The notes under the pieces are model-generated. The model saw only the letters and a list, made by a program, of their open reading frames with translations. It ran no database searches and was not told the DNA's origin. Position numbers and translations under genes: made by a program. Positions 23,921 through 34,096 of a stretch of DNA of 64,000 nucleotides are shown here, piece after piece. This DNA comes from Fremontodendron californicum (lineage: Eukaryota > Streptophyta > Magnoliopsida > Malvales > Malvaceae): positions 4,531,134-4,595,133 of the forward strand of contig JAULJL010000032.1 in NCBI GenBank assembly GCA_030761205.1, in the 5' to 3' direction. Every line of letters begins with the position of its first letter. Position 1 is the stretch's first letter.

Positions 23921-24457
23921 ATGGATGATATTCTCACAAGATTGCAGAAACGATTTCCTCCTTTTCCTCGAAATATTTTACTGAAGCTTTACCAAGTTCG
24001 ACTTGAGAGATTAAGAATGCTTATGCACAAAGGGATTCCTGACGACATACGTTGGCTAATTGAAGCCAAGGTACGTGAAGATGAATATCTTCCTGTTTTG
24101 CATTTACCAGGTACAGGTAGAAGCACTTTTGCAAAGAAGCGACGAGCAAAGCGCATGAGTTCAAATTGCCACAAATGTGCACGATGGACGTGTAACGGTA
24201 AATGTCGTTCTATTGGGATTCTGTCCTCTAATCGAGATGATAAAATTGAATTCATTAAGGATGGACTGAGTAAGGAGAATTTGGGTAATATCCAACTTTC
24301 TCTTGAGACGCATCCTAGTGGAGACGTACAAAGAGAAATTCTTGATTTATGGCCGCAATTCCAAAGGGAATGGCAACATCTTGGGAATCTGATGTTAAAA
24401 GACCCTGTTTGCCAGCTTGTAAGAAAACTGGATGGGAAGCATATCCTCGACTCATAG
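23921..24457 (+). CDS. Cys4 zinc-finger, viral NABP-like accessory protein (ZF copy I)
   Basis: This intact 178-codon ORF is not a known retrotransposon protein. Visible features: a hydrophobic/basic N-terminal region (1-60), GTGRSTFAKKRRAKR (64-78), then C83-x2-C86-x4-C91-x3-C95, and an acidic, Trp-containing C-terminal half. A glycine/basic stretch directly before a Cys cluster resembles the cysteine-rich nucleic-acid-binding proteins of carlaviruses and relatives, which bind nucleic acid and often suppress RNA silencing. That relationship is inferred from motif layout; the C-terminal half has no match I know. The KKRRAKR stretch could also serve nuclear import. There is no signal peptide or membrane segment, so it is not an env-like protein. 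Residue 101 is Leu where other copies have Pro. No LOG follows; the sequence jumps to inverted gag at 24555. Confidence 0.6.
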   Translation: MDDILTRLQKRFPPFPRNILLKLYQVRLERLRMLMHKGIPDDIRWLIEAKVREDEYLPVLHLPGTGRSTFAKKRRAKRMSSNCHKCARWTCNGKCRSIGILSSNRDDKIEFIKDGLSKENLGNIQLSLETHPSGDVQREILDLWPQFQREWQHLGNLMLKDPVCQLVRKLDGKHILDS

Positions 24458-24554
24458 AAGGCGTTTAAGCCGTTTCTGGACGTAAAACCAGAGGAAGATG
24501 TGAGCCAGAATCACAACTACAATAAATGACTTCTCAGCTTTTGGTTTGATTTGC
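24458..24554 (+). other. Short segment downstream of zinc-finger ORF, truncated
   Basis: About 100 bp of the normal ZF-LOG spacer follow the stop. The sequence then breaks at a shared AATA (24555-24558) and continues as gag on the minus strand. Confidence 0.7.
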
Positions 24555-25020
24555 AATACCTTTCCAAGAATGCTTTCTTCAAATCATTCCATGTAGTGAT
24601 GGTCCCGGATGGTAGATAGTAGAGCCATTCCTTTGCTGAATCAGCTAGAGAGAATGGGAAGGCTCTCAACTTAACTTGCTCTTCCGTGACCCCTGTTGGT
24701 CTCATGCTTGAGCAAACTACATGGAATTCCTTGAGGTGTTTATTTGGATCCTCTCCTGCAAAACCATGAAAAGTTGGGAGAAGGTGAATCAAACCAGATT
24801 TTAATTCAAAAGCTACCTCAAGATTAGCATATTCAATGCATAATGGTTGTTGACCCAAGTCCGGAGCGGCTAGCTCCTTGAGAGTTCGGTTGTCAGCTGC
24901 TGCCATCTCTCCTTGCTTCTCTTGGATGTTTTGGATCAACTCCTCGATTGGTTGTTGGTGAGAAGTTATAAATTCCCGAATTTTTCTAAGTCGTAAGTCT
25001 TTTTCGGGAGCTTGGAACAT
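24555..25020 (-). pseudogene. Inverted gag N-terminal fragment
   Basis: The first 155 codons or so of gag, from ATG (complement of 25018-25020) to ...FLERY, lie on the minus strand. No stop is present, unlike copies I and III. Residues 7 and 36 are Lys where most copies have Glu. The next forward segment (25129 on) resumes at IRKEICG, only about ten residues further on. This therefore looks like an inversion of the element's own 5' end, not an extra copy. Confidence 0.85.
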
Positions 25021-25128
25021 TCACTAATAAAAAAAAAATATAAGAAAGTAAATAATTAGAACAGAAAATAAGAATAAACTAATAAACTAATAAACTAAAG
25101 AAAGCAATCCCCGGCAACGGCGCCAAAA
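25021..25128 (-). other. Inverted 5' leader
   Basis: Leader and PBS in reverse orientation, ending in CAAAAATT. In intact copies this spacer is followed by the LTR. Here it is fused through ATT to gag on the plus strand. Confidence 0.8.
25108..25125 (-). other. Primer-binding site (tRNA-Asp type)
   Basis: The 18-base complement of the 3' end of plant tRNA-Asp (read TGGCGCCGTTGCCGGGGA on the minus strand). It is cut off from any LTR, so it cannot prime normal synthesis. Confidence 0.85.
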
Positions 25129-28100
25129 ATTAGGAAAGAGATATGTGGGATTCGGCAATACAACAGAGAGTCCTTATATGAATATTGGGAGAGGTTCAAG
25201 AAACTTTGTGCATCATGTCCACACCATCAAATAAGTGAACAACTTCTCATCCAATACTTCTATGAAGGTCTCATGCCCATGGAGAGAAGTATGATAGATG
25301 CCGCTAGTGGGGGAGCTCTAGTTGATAAGACTCCCAGGGCTGCTAGAACATTAATCTCCAACATGGCAGCCAATTCTCAACAGTTCTCAATGAGACAAGA
25401 TCCACCACCACAATCCAAGAGAGTTAATGAGGTAAGTATATCATCCCTTGAACAAAAATTTGATAAACTGACTTCTCTTGTTCAACAATTGGCTGTAGGT
25501 AAAATACAACAAATAAAGGCTTGTGGCATATGTTCAAACATAGGGCACCAAACTGATATGTGTCCAACACTTCAAGAGGATACCAATGAACATGTGAATG
25601 CCATGGGTGGATTTCAGAACCAATCAAGGAAATATGATCCCTACTCAAACACATACAATCCAGGATGGAGGGATCATCCAAACTTCAATTATGGAGGGAA
25701 CCAATCACAAACTATTCCTCCACCATTTGACCACAGGCCACCGGGTTTTCAGCAAAGAGTGCAACAACCATACCAAACCCGACAACAACTACCACCCACC
25801 CAAAATTCAGGTACTTCTCTTGAAGATCTTGTTAAAGCTCTTTCTACTAATACAATTCAATTTCAACAGGAAACAAAGACAAGTATTCGAAATTTGGAGA
25901 CTCAAATAGGGCAATTGGCAACAACCATGAGTTAAATGCAAGCAAGGGATTCTGGGAAATTACCTTCCCAAACCATAGTGAATCCAAGAGAGAATGCCAA
26001 TGCTATAAATTTAAGAAGTGGGAAACAGCTAGAGACACCACAAAATGATAGTGCTCAAGGGGAGAACAATACCATGGCATCCTCTTCACATCCCAACGAG
26101 CCACTAAAAAAGGTAATTCCTAAACCATCCTTTCCTTCTTATATAACTCCTCCACCTTTTCCTAGCAGGTTAGCAAAGTCCAAGAAGGAGGAGCAAGAGA
26201 AGGAAATTTTGGAAACCTTCCGGAAAGTAGAGGTGAACATTCCTTTACTAGATGCTATCAAGCAAGTGCCAAGATATGCCAAGTTCCTAAAAGAGTTGTG
26301 CACATCTAAACGGAAGTTGAAATGGAATGAAAAGGTAAGTGTGGGGGAGAATGTGTCAGCTGTTCTTCAAAAGAAACTCCCACCTAAATGCAAGGATCCA
26401 GGTATGTTTACCATTCCTTGTAAGATAGGCAACACCAGGTTTGAGCGTGCTATGCTAGATCTAGGGGCATCTATTAATGTCATGCCATATTCAATTTATG
26501 CTTCATTGAATCTAGGACCATTAGAGGAAACCGGTGTTATAATACAACTTGCTGACCGTTCTAACACTTATCCAAGAGGAGTTGTAGAAGACGTTCTTGT
26601 ACAGGTTAATGAATTGGTTTTTCCCGCTGACTTTTATGTTATTGAGATGGAAGATGAGATGTCTTCTAATCCCACACCTATTCTATTAGGGAGACCATTC
26701 TTGAAAACAGCAAGAACTAAAATAGATGTACATGATGGCACTTTAACTATGGAATTTGATGGTGAAATAATTCGCTTTAACATTTTTGAGGCCATGAGAT
26801 ATCCTAGTGATGTGCATTCTGTTTTTAATATTGATATAATTGACTCACTAGTGCAGCAAGCTTATGAGCTAGATGGTGAAGATAGTGTGGAAATAGTCCT
26901 TAGCAACCATCTCGGAATGGGGAATGCTAAACTAGCCTTGAGTGACCATGTGGAAGGGGCACTAGAATCTTTACACTCGCTGCAACCTAAAGATGCAAGG
27001 TTTGATGTTTCATTTATTGATTTGCCTTTATCTAATGAGAAACTTCTACCTTCCATTTTGCAGGCACCAACTTTAGAATTGAAACCACTACCGAACCACT
27101 TGAAATATTTGTTCTTAGGGGAAAAGGACACACTACCTGTCATCATTGCCAAAGAGCTCACACCTTTGCAAGAAGAGCGACTTATCCGGGTGCTTAGAGA
27201 GCATAAAACAGCAATTGGTTGGACAATTGCCGATATCAAGGGAATAAGCCCATCCATGTGCATGCACCGGATTTTGTTAGAGGAAGGGTCTAAACCAACA
27301 AGAGAAGCACAAAGAAGATTGAACCCTCCTATGATGGAGGTTGTGAAAAAGGAGATACTGAAGCTCCTAGATGTTGGAGTGATCTATCCTATCTCGGATA
27401 GCAAATGGGTGAGCCCAGTCCAAGTGGTTCCAAAGAAATCAGGTGTAACGGTGGTAACAAATAATGAGAATGAACTTGTTCCTACTAGGATTCAAACAGG
27501 ATGGCGAGTTTGTATTGATTATCGTAAACTTAATTCCACAACTCGCAAAGACCACTTTCCTTTACCTTTTATTGATCAAATGCTTGAAAGGTTAGCTGGC
27601 CATTCTCATTATTGTTTTCTTGATGGTTTTTCAGGTTATAATCAGATAGCCATTGCTCCGGAGGACCAAGAGAAAACAACATTCACATGTCCATTTGGTA
27701 CTTTTGCATACCGGCGTATGCCATTTGGTCTTTGTAATGCACCAGCTACATTCCAAAGGTGTATGGTTAGCATATTTTCAGATTATGTAGAGAATATCAT
27801 AGAAGTGTTTATGGATGATTTTAGTGTCTATGGTGATTCTTTTGATAGATGTCTAGAGAACCTTACACTTGTACTTGAAAGATGCATGGAAACTAACCTT
27901 GTTTTGAATTGGGAAAAATGTCACTTTATGGTAGAACAAGGAATAGTTTTGGGCCATGTTATTTCTTCTAGAGGGATAGAGGTTGATAAGTCTAAAATAG
28001 ATATTATGCATTCTTTACCACCTCCCACAAATGTGAGAGAGGTTCGTTCTTTTCTTGGACATGCAGGTTTCTATAGGAGATTTATCAAAGACTTCTCAAA

Positions 28101-29973
28101 GATCACATTACCTCTTTGCAAGCTACTACAAAAAGATGTGGTTTTCCACTTTGATGATAAATGCAAAGAGGCGTTTGAAACATTGAAGGGACTCTTGACA
28201 TCAGCTCCTATCATCCAACCACCAGATTGGAATGTACCTTTTGAAATCATGTGTGATGCTAGTGACTATGCCATTGGAGCTGTTTTGGGCCAACGGGTTG
28301 GGAAAGCCTCACATGCCATTTATTATGCCTCAAGAACTCTTAATGATGCTCAATTGAACTATTCCACTACTGAAAAAGAACTTTTGGGTGTTGTATTTGC
28401 TTTAGAAAAATTTCGATCTTATTTAATTGGTACTAAAGTAATTGTATTTTCTGACCATGCAGCCCTTAAGTACTTACTCACTAAAAAGGAGGCCAAACCA
28501 AGGTTGATTAGATGGATACTTCTCTTACAAGAGTTTGATTTGGAGATAAAAGATAAGAGAGGTAGTGACAACCTGGTTGCGGACCATCTTAGCTGTTTAG
28601 TTCATGAAGATGATGCACTACCCTTGAATGAGAACTTTCCGGATGAGCAACTTCTTTTTATAAGAACAACAACTCCTTGGTATGCTGATATTGTTAATTA
28701 CTTAGTTACCAAGAAGTTGCCACAAGAGTTGACACAAGCTCAAAGAAATAAGATCAAGAGTGATGCCAAATACTACATATGGGATGATCCTTACCTTTGG
28801 AAGCATTGCTCCGATCAGATTATAAGAAGGTGTGTACTCGAAACTGAATTTCAATCTATTCTCACCTTTTGTCACTCTTATGCATGTGGAGGACACTTTG
28901 GATCCAAAAGAACAGCCATGAAAGTTCTTGATTCTGGATTTTATTGGCCTACCATATTCAAAGATGCATACCTCTTTTGCAAGTCATGTGATCGTTGCCA
29001 AAGAACTGGTAACTTAGGTGCTAGAAATCAAATGCCTCAAACTCCAATACTTATTGTTGAAATTTTTGATGTATGGGGCATGGATTTCATGGGACCTTTT
29101 CCTCCTTCTTTTGGTAATCTTTATATTTTACTTGCCGTTGATTATGTTTCAAAGTGGGTGGAAGCAAAATCCACTAGGACTAATGACTCTAAAGTTGTTT
29201 CAGATTTTGTCAAGACTAACATCTTGGCTAGGTTTGGAACGCCAAAGGCCATAATCAGCGATAGAGGTACTCACTTTTGCAATAGGACTATGGAAGCACT
29301 TTTGAGGAAGTATAACATCACACACAAGGTCTCCACCTCATATCATCCTCAAACTAGTGGGCAAGCTGAAGTGTCAAACCGAGAAGTTAAGTCCATCCTT
29401 GAAAAGAGAGTTAATCCAAATAGGAAGGATTGGAGTTCACGACTTGATGATGCACTTTGGGCTTATAGGACAGCATATAAGACACCCATTGGTATGTCTC
29501 CTTATCGACTTGTTTATGGTAAGCCTTGTCATCTTCCGGTTGAATTGGAACATAAATCATATTGGGCTATCAAACAATGCAACATGGAGATGGATGAGAT
29601 AGGAAAGAAAAGAAAACTTGACCTACAAGAATTAGAGGAGATAAGGAATGATGCCTATCAGAATTCTAGGATTTACAAGGAAAAGACTAAGGCATTCCAT
29701 GACAAGATGATATCAAGAAAAGAATTTGTTGTTGGACAAAAAGTTCTTCTCTTCCATTCACGCCTTAAGTTATATCCAGGTAAGTTACGTTCTCGTTGGG
29801 TTGGACCTTTTGTTATTACTAATGTATTTACTCATGGTGCAGTTGAAATCCAAAGCCCAAAAACAGATAAGGCATTCAAAGTGAATGGTCATAGATTGAA
29901 GCCTTACTATGAGAACTTTCCAATACAAGATGTGGAGGAGTTTCCACTTTTTGAGCCAAAGTATGTTGAATAA
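25129..29973 (+). pseudogene. gag-pol: Athila-type Gag-Pol polyprotein, copy II (5'-truncated, premature TAA)
   Basis: The frame starts inside the gag domain at IRKEICG and is interrupted by TAA at 25933-25935, where other copies have CAA (Gln). After the stop the frame is open for 1345 codons through protease (DLGA), RT with intact DYRKLN and FMDD, RNase H, and an integrase with the usual D, D-x35-E and the SNRE motif. Differences from copies I and III include Ala to Gly in the RNase H region (ELLGVV) and Arg to Cys just after it (HLSCLV). The missing 5' end lies inverted just upstream. It is followed in the correct order by the zinc-finger ORF, LOG, 3' region and an LTR. Confidence 0.92.
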
Positions 29974-30315
29974 TAATGGCATGGGTCTAAGTTAGGCTGA
30001 GGACAATAAACCAAGCGCTTCTTGGGAGGCAACCCAAAAGGATGGAGAGCATCTATTATATCAGATTTGCATATTCCTTACTCTCCATCATTCTATCTTT
30101 TATTGTTTTTCTTTTCTTTTGTTTAATAGTTCTTTTCTCTTACAAGATGTAAATATAATTTTTAATTTATTTTTTTTAACCCCGGTTAAATGGCGGATAA
30201 CGGTACTCCGTGATTATTTAAATCGGTTCCATCAGCTACCCACAAAACTGATATTGTATATAAATTTCTCTTCCAATTTCTCTTTCAATTTTTTTTTTCA
30301 TTCTTTTTTTTCAGG
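29974..30315 (+). other. Spacer from gag-pol to zinc-finger ORF
   Basis: Essentially the same as 23579-23920: the post-pol hairpin motif, an AT-rich stretch, and a pyrimidine tract ending CAG one base before the ATG. Confidence 0.65.
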
Positions 30316-30852
30316 ATGGATGATATTCTCACAAGATTGCAGAAACGATTTCCTCCTTTTCCTCGAAATATTTTACTGAAGCTTTACCAAGTTCGACTTG
30401 AGAGATTAAGAATGCTTATGCACAAAGGGATTCCTGACGACATACGTTGGCTAATTGAAGCCAAGGTACGTGAAGATGAATATCTTCCTGTTTTGCATTT
30501 ACCAGGTACAGGTAGAAGCACTTTTGCAAAGAAGCGACGAGCAAAGCGCATGAGTTCAAATTGCCACAAATGTGCACGATGGACGTGTAACGGTAAATGT
30601 CGTTCTATTGGGATTCCGTCCTCTAATCGAGATGATAAAATTGAATTCATTAAGGATGGACTGAGTAAGGAGAATTTGGGTAATATCCAACTTTCTCTTG
30701 AGACGCATCCTAGTGGAGACGTACAAAGAGAAATTCTTGATTTATGGCCGCAATTCCAAAGGGAATGGCAACATCTTGGGAATCTGATGTTAAAAGACCC
30801 TGTTTGCCAGCTTGTAAGAAAACTGGATGGGAAGCATATCCTCGACTCATAG
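30316..30852 (+). CDS. Cys4 zinc-finger, viral NABP-like accessory protein (ZF copy II)
   Basis: This 178-codon ORF is intact and almost identical to ZF copy I, with Pro instead of Leu at residue 101. The basic stretch (64-78) and Cys residues 83, 86, 91 and 95 are present. It sits 342 bp after gag-pol II and 488 bp before LOG copy 4, so it shows the natural order of the accessory module. The strong acceptor next to its ATG suggests expression from a spliced RNA, as for retroviral env or accessory genes. Function is unknown; nucleic-acid binding is the best-supported guess. Confidence 0.62.
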   Translation: MDDILTRLQKRFPPFPRNILLKLYQVRLERLRMLMHKGIPDDIRWLIEAKVREDEYLPVLHLPGTGRSTFAKKRRAKRMSSNCHKCARWTCNGKCRSIGIPSSNRDDKIEFIKDGLSKENLGNIQLSLETHPSGDVQREILDLWPQFQREWQHLGNLMLKDPVCQLVRKLDGKHILDS

Positions 30853-31340
30853 AAGGCGTTTAAGCCGTTTCTGGACGTAAAACCAGAGGAAGATGTGAGC
30901 CAGAATCACAACTACAATAAATGACTTCTCAGCTTTTGGTTTGATTTGCAATAACTTTATTTTGGTTTAATTTACGTGTTGTTCGATTTGTGTAACTATT
31001 CTCGTTTTTTTTTTTATTTGTCTTTTACGGTTGATTTTTCTTCTCTTTTTGATTTTCTTCCTGAAATCACGCAAAAATCTTTTGTTAGGTTAACATTTTC
31101 TTCTGACAGGTCAAATACACTTTCGGCTACATTATTACTCTTGACTTTTACGGTTGATTTTTCTTCTCTTTTTGATTTTCTTCCTGAAATCACGCAAAAA
31201 TCTTTTGTTAGGTTAACATTTTCTTCTGACAGGTCAGATACACTTTCGGCGACATTATTACTCTTGTCTGATTCACTACTCAGTCCTCTATATATTACAC
31301 CATGTACTCATTCTCTTTCAGGCACTCGAAGAAAAAAAAA
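30853..31340 (+). other. ZF-LOG spacer with 123-bp tandem duplication
   Basis: Two 123-bp units lie at 31023-31145 and 31146-31268. They sit in an overlapping open frame (30976-31434, 152 codons) that runs past the LOG start in another frame; copies with one unit have about 110 codons. CTATATATTA near 31287 could be a weak TATA. I do not trust the overlapping frame as a gene because homopolymer changes break its start in other copies. Confidence 0.55.
31306..31321 (+). other. 3' splice acceptor before LOG
   Basis: CTCATTCTCTTTCAG|G has its AG at 31320-31321, 19 bases before the MESTSS ATG. Use of this site would remove the upstream Met at 31302 and most of the overlapping frame, leaving MESTSS as first start. 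It is conserved before all full LOG copies. Confidence 0.5.
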
Positions 31341-31988
31341 ATGGAAAGTACTTCATCCCAGCGCATTAAAAAAATTTGTGTCTTTGGAGGTGCTTATCCA
31401 GGGAAAAATAACATATTTGCTGATGAAGCCATAAGAGTTGGAGTAATACTTGCCCAACAAAAGATCCAGTTGATTTATGGAGGTGGTAGTACGGGTTTAA
31501 TGGGAGCAGTCGCTACAGCAGCACACGCCGGAGGAAGTCCAGTTCTAGGAGTCGTGCCAAAACTATTCACAGATTTTTGTGGACCTACCGTGGGTAAGGA
31601 AATACAAGTCTGGAGTATCCCTGAACGGATAACAATCATGTACCATTCTGCCGATGCATTCATTGCTTTACCAGGAGGTCTGGGTACATTGGAAGAAATA
31701 GCTTGCGTGGCTTCTTGGTCATCTTTGGTCACAAATAAGAAACCCATTGGTTTGCTTAATATTAATGGTTATTTTAGTAATTTGCTTTCATATTTAGATA
31801 ATGCTGTGGATAATGGATTCATGTTTTCAGAGGCAAGGAGAACCATAATTTCTGCTACAACCATTGAAGATTTACTCAAAAAGCTCCAAGCTTATGAGTA
31901 TTTATCTGCTACGGTTGTTTCGCAAACGCTCGTAAAAAGAAAAAGAGATATGGACGAGCAAGGAGTGGATTGCACTTTGTCTTTGTGA
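31341..31988 (+). CDS. LOG-family cytokinin riboside 5'-monophosphate phosphoribohydrolase (LOG copy 4)
   Basis: Intact, 215 codons from MESTSS (228 from the in-frame Met at 31302). YGGGSTGLMG, Arg96 and PGGLGTLEE are all present, so an active enzyme is plausible. Compared with copy 2 it has VVPK for IVPK, Val for Leu in GPTVGKE, and Val199 in the tail; copy 5 shares these. The MESTSS start has A at -3 and G at +4, a good plant context. It is the last gene of the element: the 3' region, PPT and LTR follow in order. Cytokinin activation could favour division or survival of host cells, but that benefit is speculation. Confidence 0.9.
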   Translation: MESTSSQRIKKICVFGGAYPGKNNIFADEAIRVGVILAQQKIQLIYGGGSTGLMGAVATAAHAGGSPVLGVVPKLFTDFCGPTVGKEIQVWSIPERITIMYHSADAFIALPGGLGTLEEIACVASWSSLVTNKKPIGLLNINGYFSNLLSYLDNAVDNGFMFSEARRTIISATTIEDLLKKLQAYEYLSATVVSQTLVKRKRDMDEQGVDCTLSL

Positions 31989-34096
31989 CATTATCTAACA
32001 TTTTGCTTGTTGTGTCTCAGTTATAATAAGTGGTTAGCAACCTCTGCAGGTAATATCTCCTAAATTCTACCTTTAAAATTTGACATTGGGGACAATGTCA
32101 TATTTTAGTAGGGGGTAAGAGACATATTTTGTTAATTAAAAAAAAAAAAAAAGTTGTTGTGTTTTAAGCCATTTAGAAGTATTCATTCTGAACAAGGTCT
32201 GAGTAAGGGAGACTTGAGACATATCTTGTCAGTTTGATTTCTTCTTTTGAAAAAAAAAAAAAAAATAGTTTGTTTAGAAGTATTCATTCGGAACAAGGTC
32301 TGAGTAAGGGAGACTTGAGACATACCTTGTCAGTTTGATTTTAATCTTTTTATGTTTACTTGTTAATTTTTGTTTACTATTTTAGGATTATTTAGGTTGC
32401 ATGAGTTTGTTTTGTTTTGAGTCTTAGTTATTCCTATTCTTATGTTATTAGTTCTTTTCTCTTACACATGATTCTTTCATTTGTGTTAATAGACTTACAT
32501 TGAGGACAATGTAAGAATTAAGTGTGGGGGGAATGATTTAGGATTTCTTTTATTTTTGTCTACTATTTTTTTTTTATGAGTCTTTATTATAATTTTTAGT
32601 GTGTTTTAGTTCCTTTTTAATACAATGATGAGATATGAATTGCATAAGTCTAAAACAGAGTTATTAGTGAGAAGATTTTCATGAGAATTGAGCTTGATAT
32701 CATTCTTTTTTTTTATGAGCCAATGTTGATATGATATGTTGATGGAGAAAGAAGCATGTTTAGACTTGATATTGACTTGTATAATCATCCTTGTGAGTTT
32801 TTGAGCCTATAATGATTGATGCATTATACAAATCAATCTAATTTCTTTCTTGAGTGCTCTTATGATTACATGATTCTCTAGAACTTGCTTTAGACCTTGT
32901 TGAGACTATATTGATGCATGTGACAACATGAATATGATAGAGGCATTAGGATTTTTTAGCCAGGGCCAAATAGCCATCCCTTATTGATGTTCCAAGAGAA
33001 CACATCCTTAGTGAACCAATTTGAGCCTACATTGAATAAGCTATCTCTTTGGTAACCATAACTTGTCCCTAACCTAAATATACTTATTTATATCTTTACC
33101 TTTGTTCCAAAGATGAATTAGCATGTTTTGAGACAAGTTGCAAAGACAAGGAAGATCTATTGAAAATTTGGGTTAGAAACAAGAAATAAGTGTGGGGGGA
33201 AAAGAAAAGAAAAGTCAAGAGAAAAAGTAATGGAATACTGGCAAATACATTCCTATGTAAAAAAAAATATGAATCATCTCTTGAATTTGTGGAAAAAGAA
33301 AAAGATGTTACAAAGTTGTTTAGAATGAAGAAAAGGCCCAACATGAATATCCGGCCTAGGTGACTATGTACTTGTAAAGAGTTTTGAGAAGTTTCTTTGT
33401 ATAATCTTTTTATGTCTCTAAACTTTATGAACTCTTTGGAACCTTTGTGATATCTTTATCCTTTTGTTCTTCAACCACATTACAAACCCCTTGGCCCCAT
33501 TACAACCTTGATTAAAGACCTCTTGATTTATGAAGTTGCATGATCTTTTAGTGGAGAATAGGTGGACAAGCAAGCATATGGTAGAAGTGTTTTCATGAGA
33601 TTGATTGAGTGTAAACACTTTACCACTACTTTAAAGAGTGAAAATCAAGAGAGTATCCCATGTGAGAAGTTGAGATTAAATTTGAACATGCACTATTTTG
33701 ATTGAGATATGTTATGCTAATATTGGCTTAACTCAAACAATTTACATTCAAGCATGATTTTTTGTGAAATTTTTTAAGCTATTGATTAGTTTGTAAGACT
33801 TGTTCAAATATTGTCTCTAATTTGTATTGAAAGGATTAGGAGTAAATATTTTTAGTATATGTAGTTTATTTATATGTAGTTTATTTATATTTTAATTTTT
33901 CAATGTTTGTGGGTATCGTTCTAGTAAACCCTCACGAGACTAAACTCGTCCACTAGGGACACCTAGGGGTTTAAAGGCTTGTGTCACATGCTAAGTGCCA
34001 CCGTGATTTCCTACGAAAGTGGATTAGATTAGATTTTCTTATTTTATTTTTATTGAGTCGTTGCTAGGGACTAGCAACAATCTAAGTGTGGGGGTG
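31989..34096 (+). other. 3' non-coding region
   Basis: Homologous to 280-2331. It begins with an ACATTGGGGACAATGT hairpin near 32083 and a GTAGGGGGTAAGAG purine run, then the 88-bp repeats (the second shortened), the CTTACATTG hairpin with G-run near 32495-32531, a second G-run near 33190, and the PPT ending at 34096. No gene is seen. Confidence 0.72.

Noticed and set aside
23990..24255. Antisense ORF over the zinc-finger gene (also at 30384, 35533, 48058 and 63597)
   Set aside because: It mirrors the conserved zinc-finger coding sequence on the other strand, with no separate support.
30976..31434. 152-codon ORF upstream of and overlapping LOG as a third accessory gene
   Set aside because: Its start is disrupted by homopolymer length changes in other copies, and most of it is the 123-bp repeat. 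Kept only as a weak observation.
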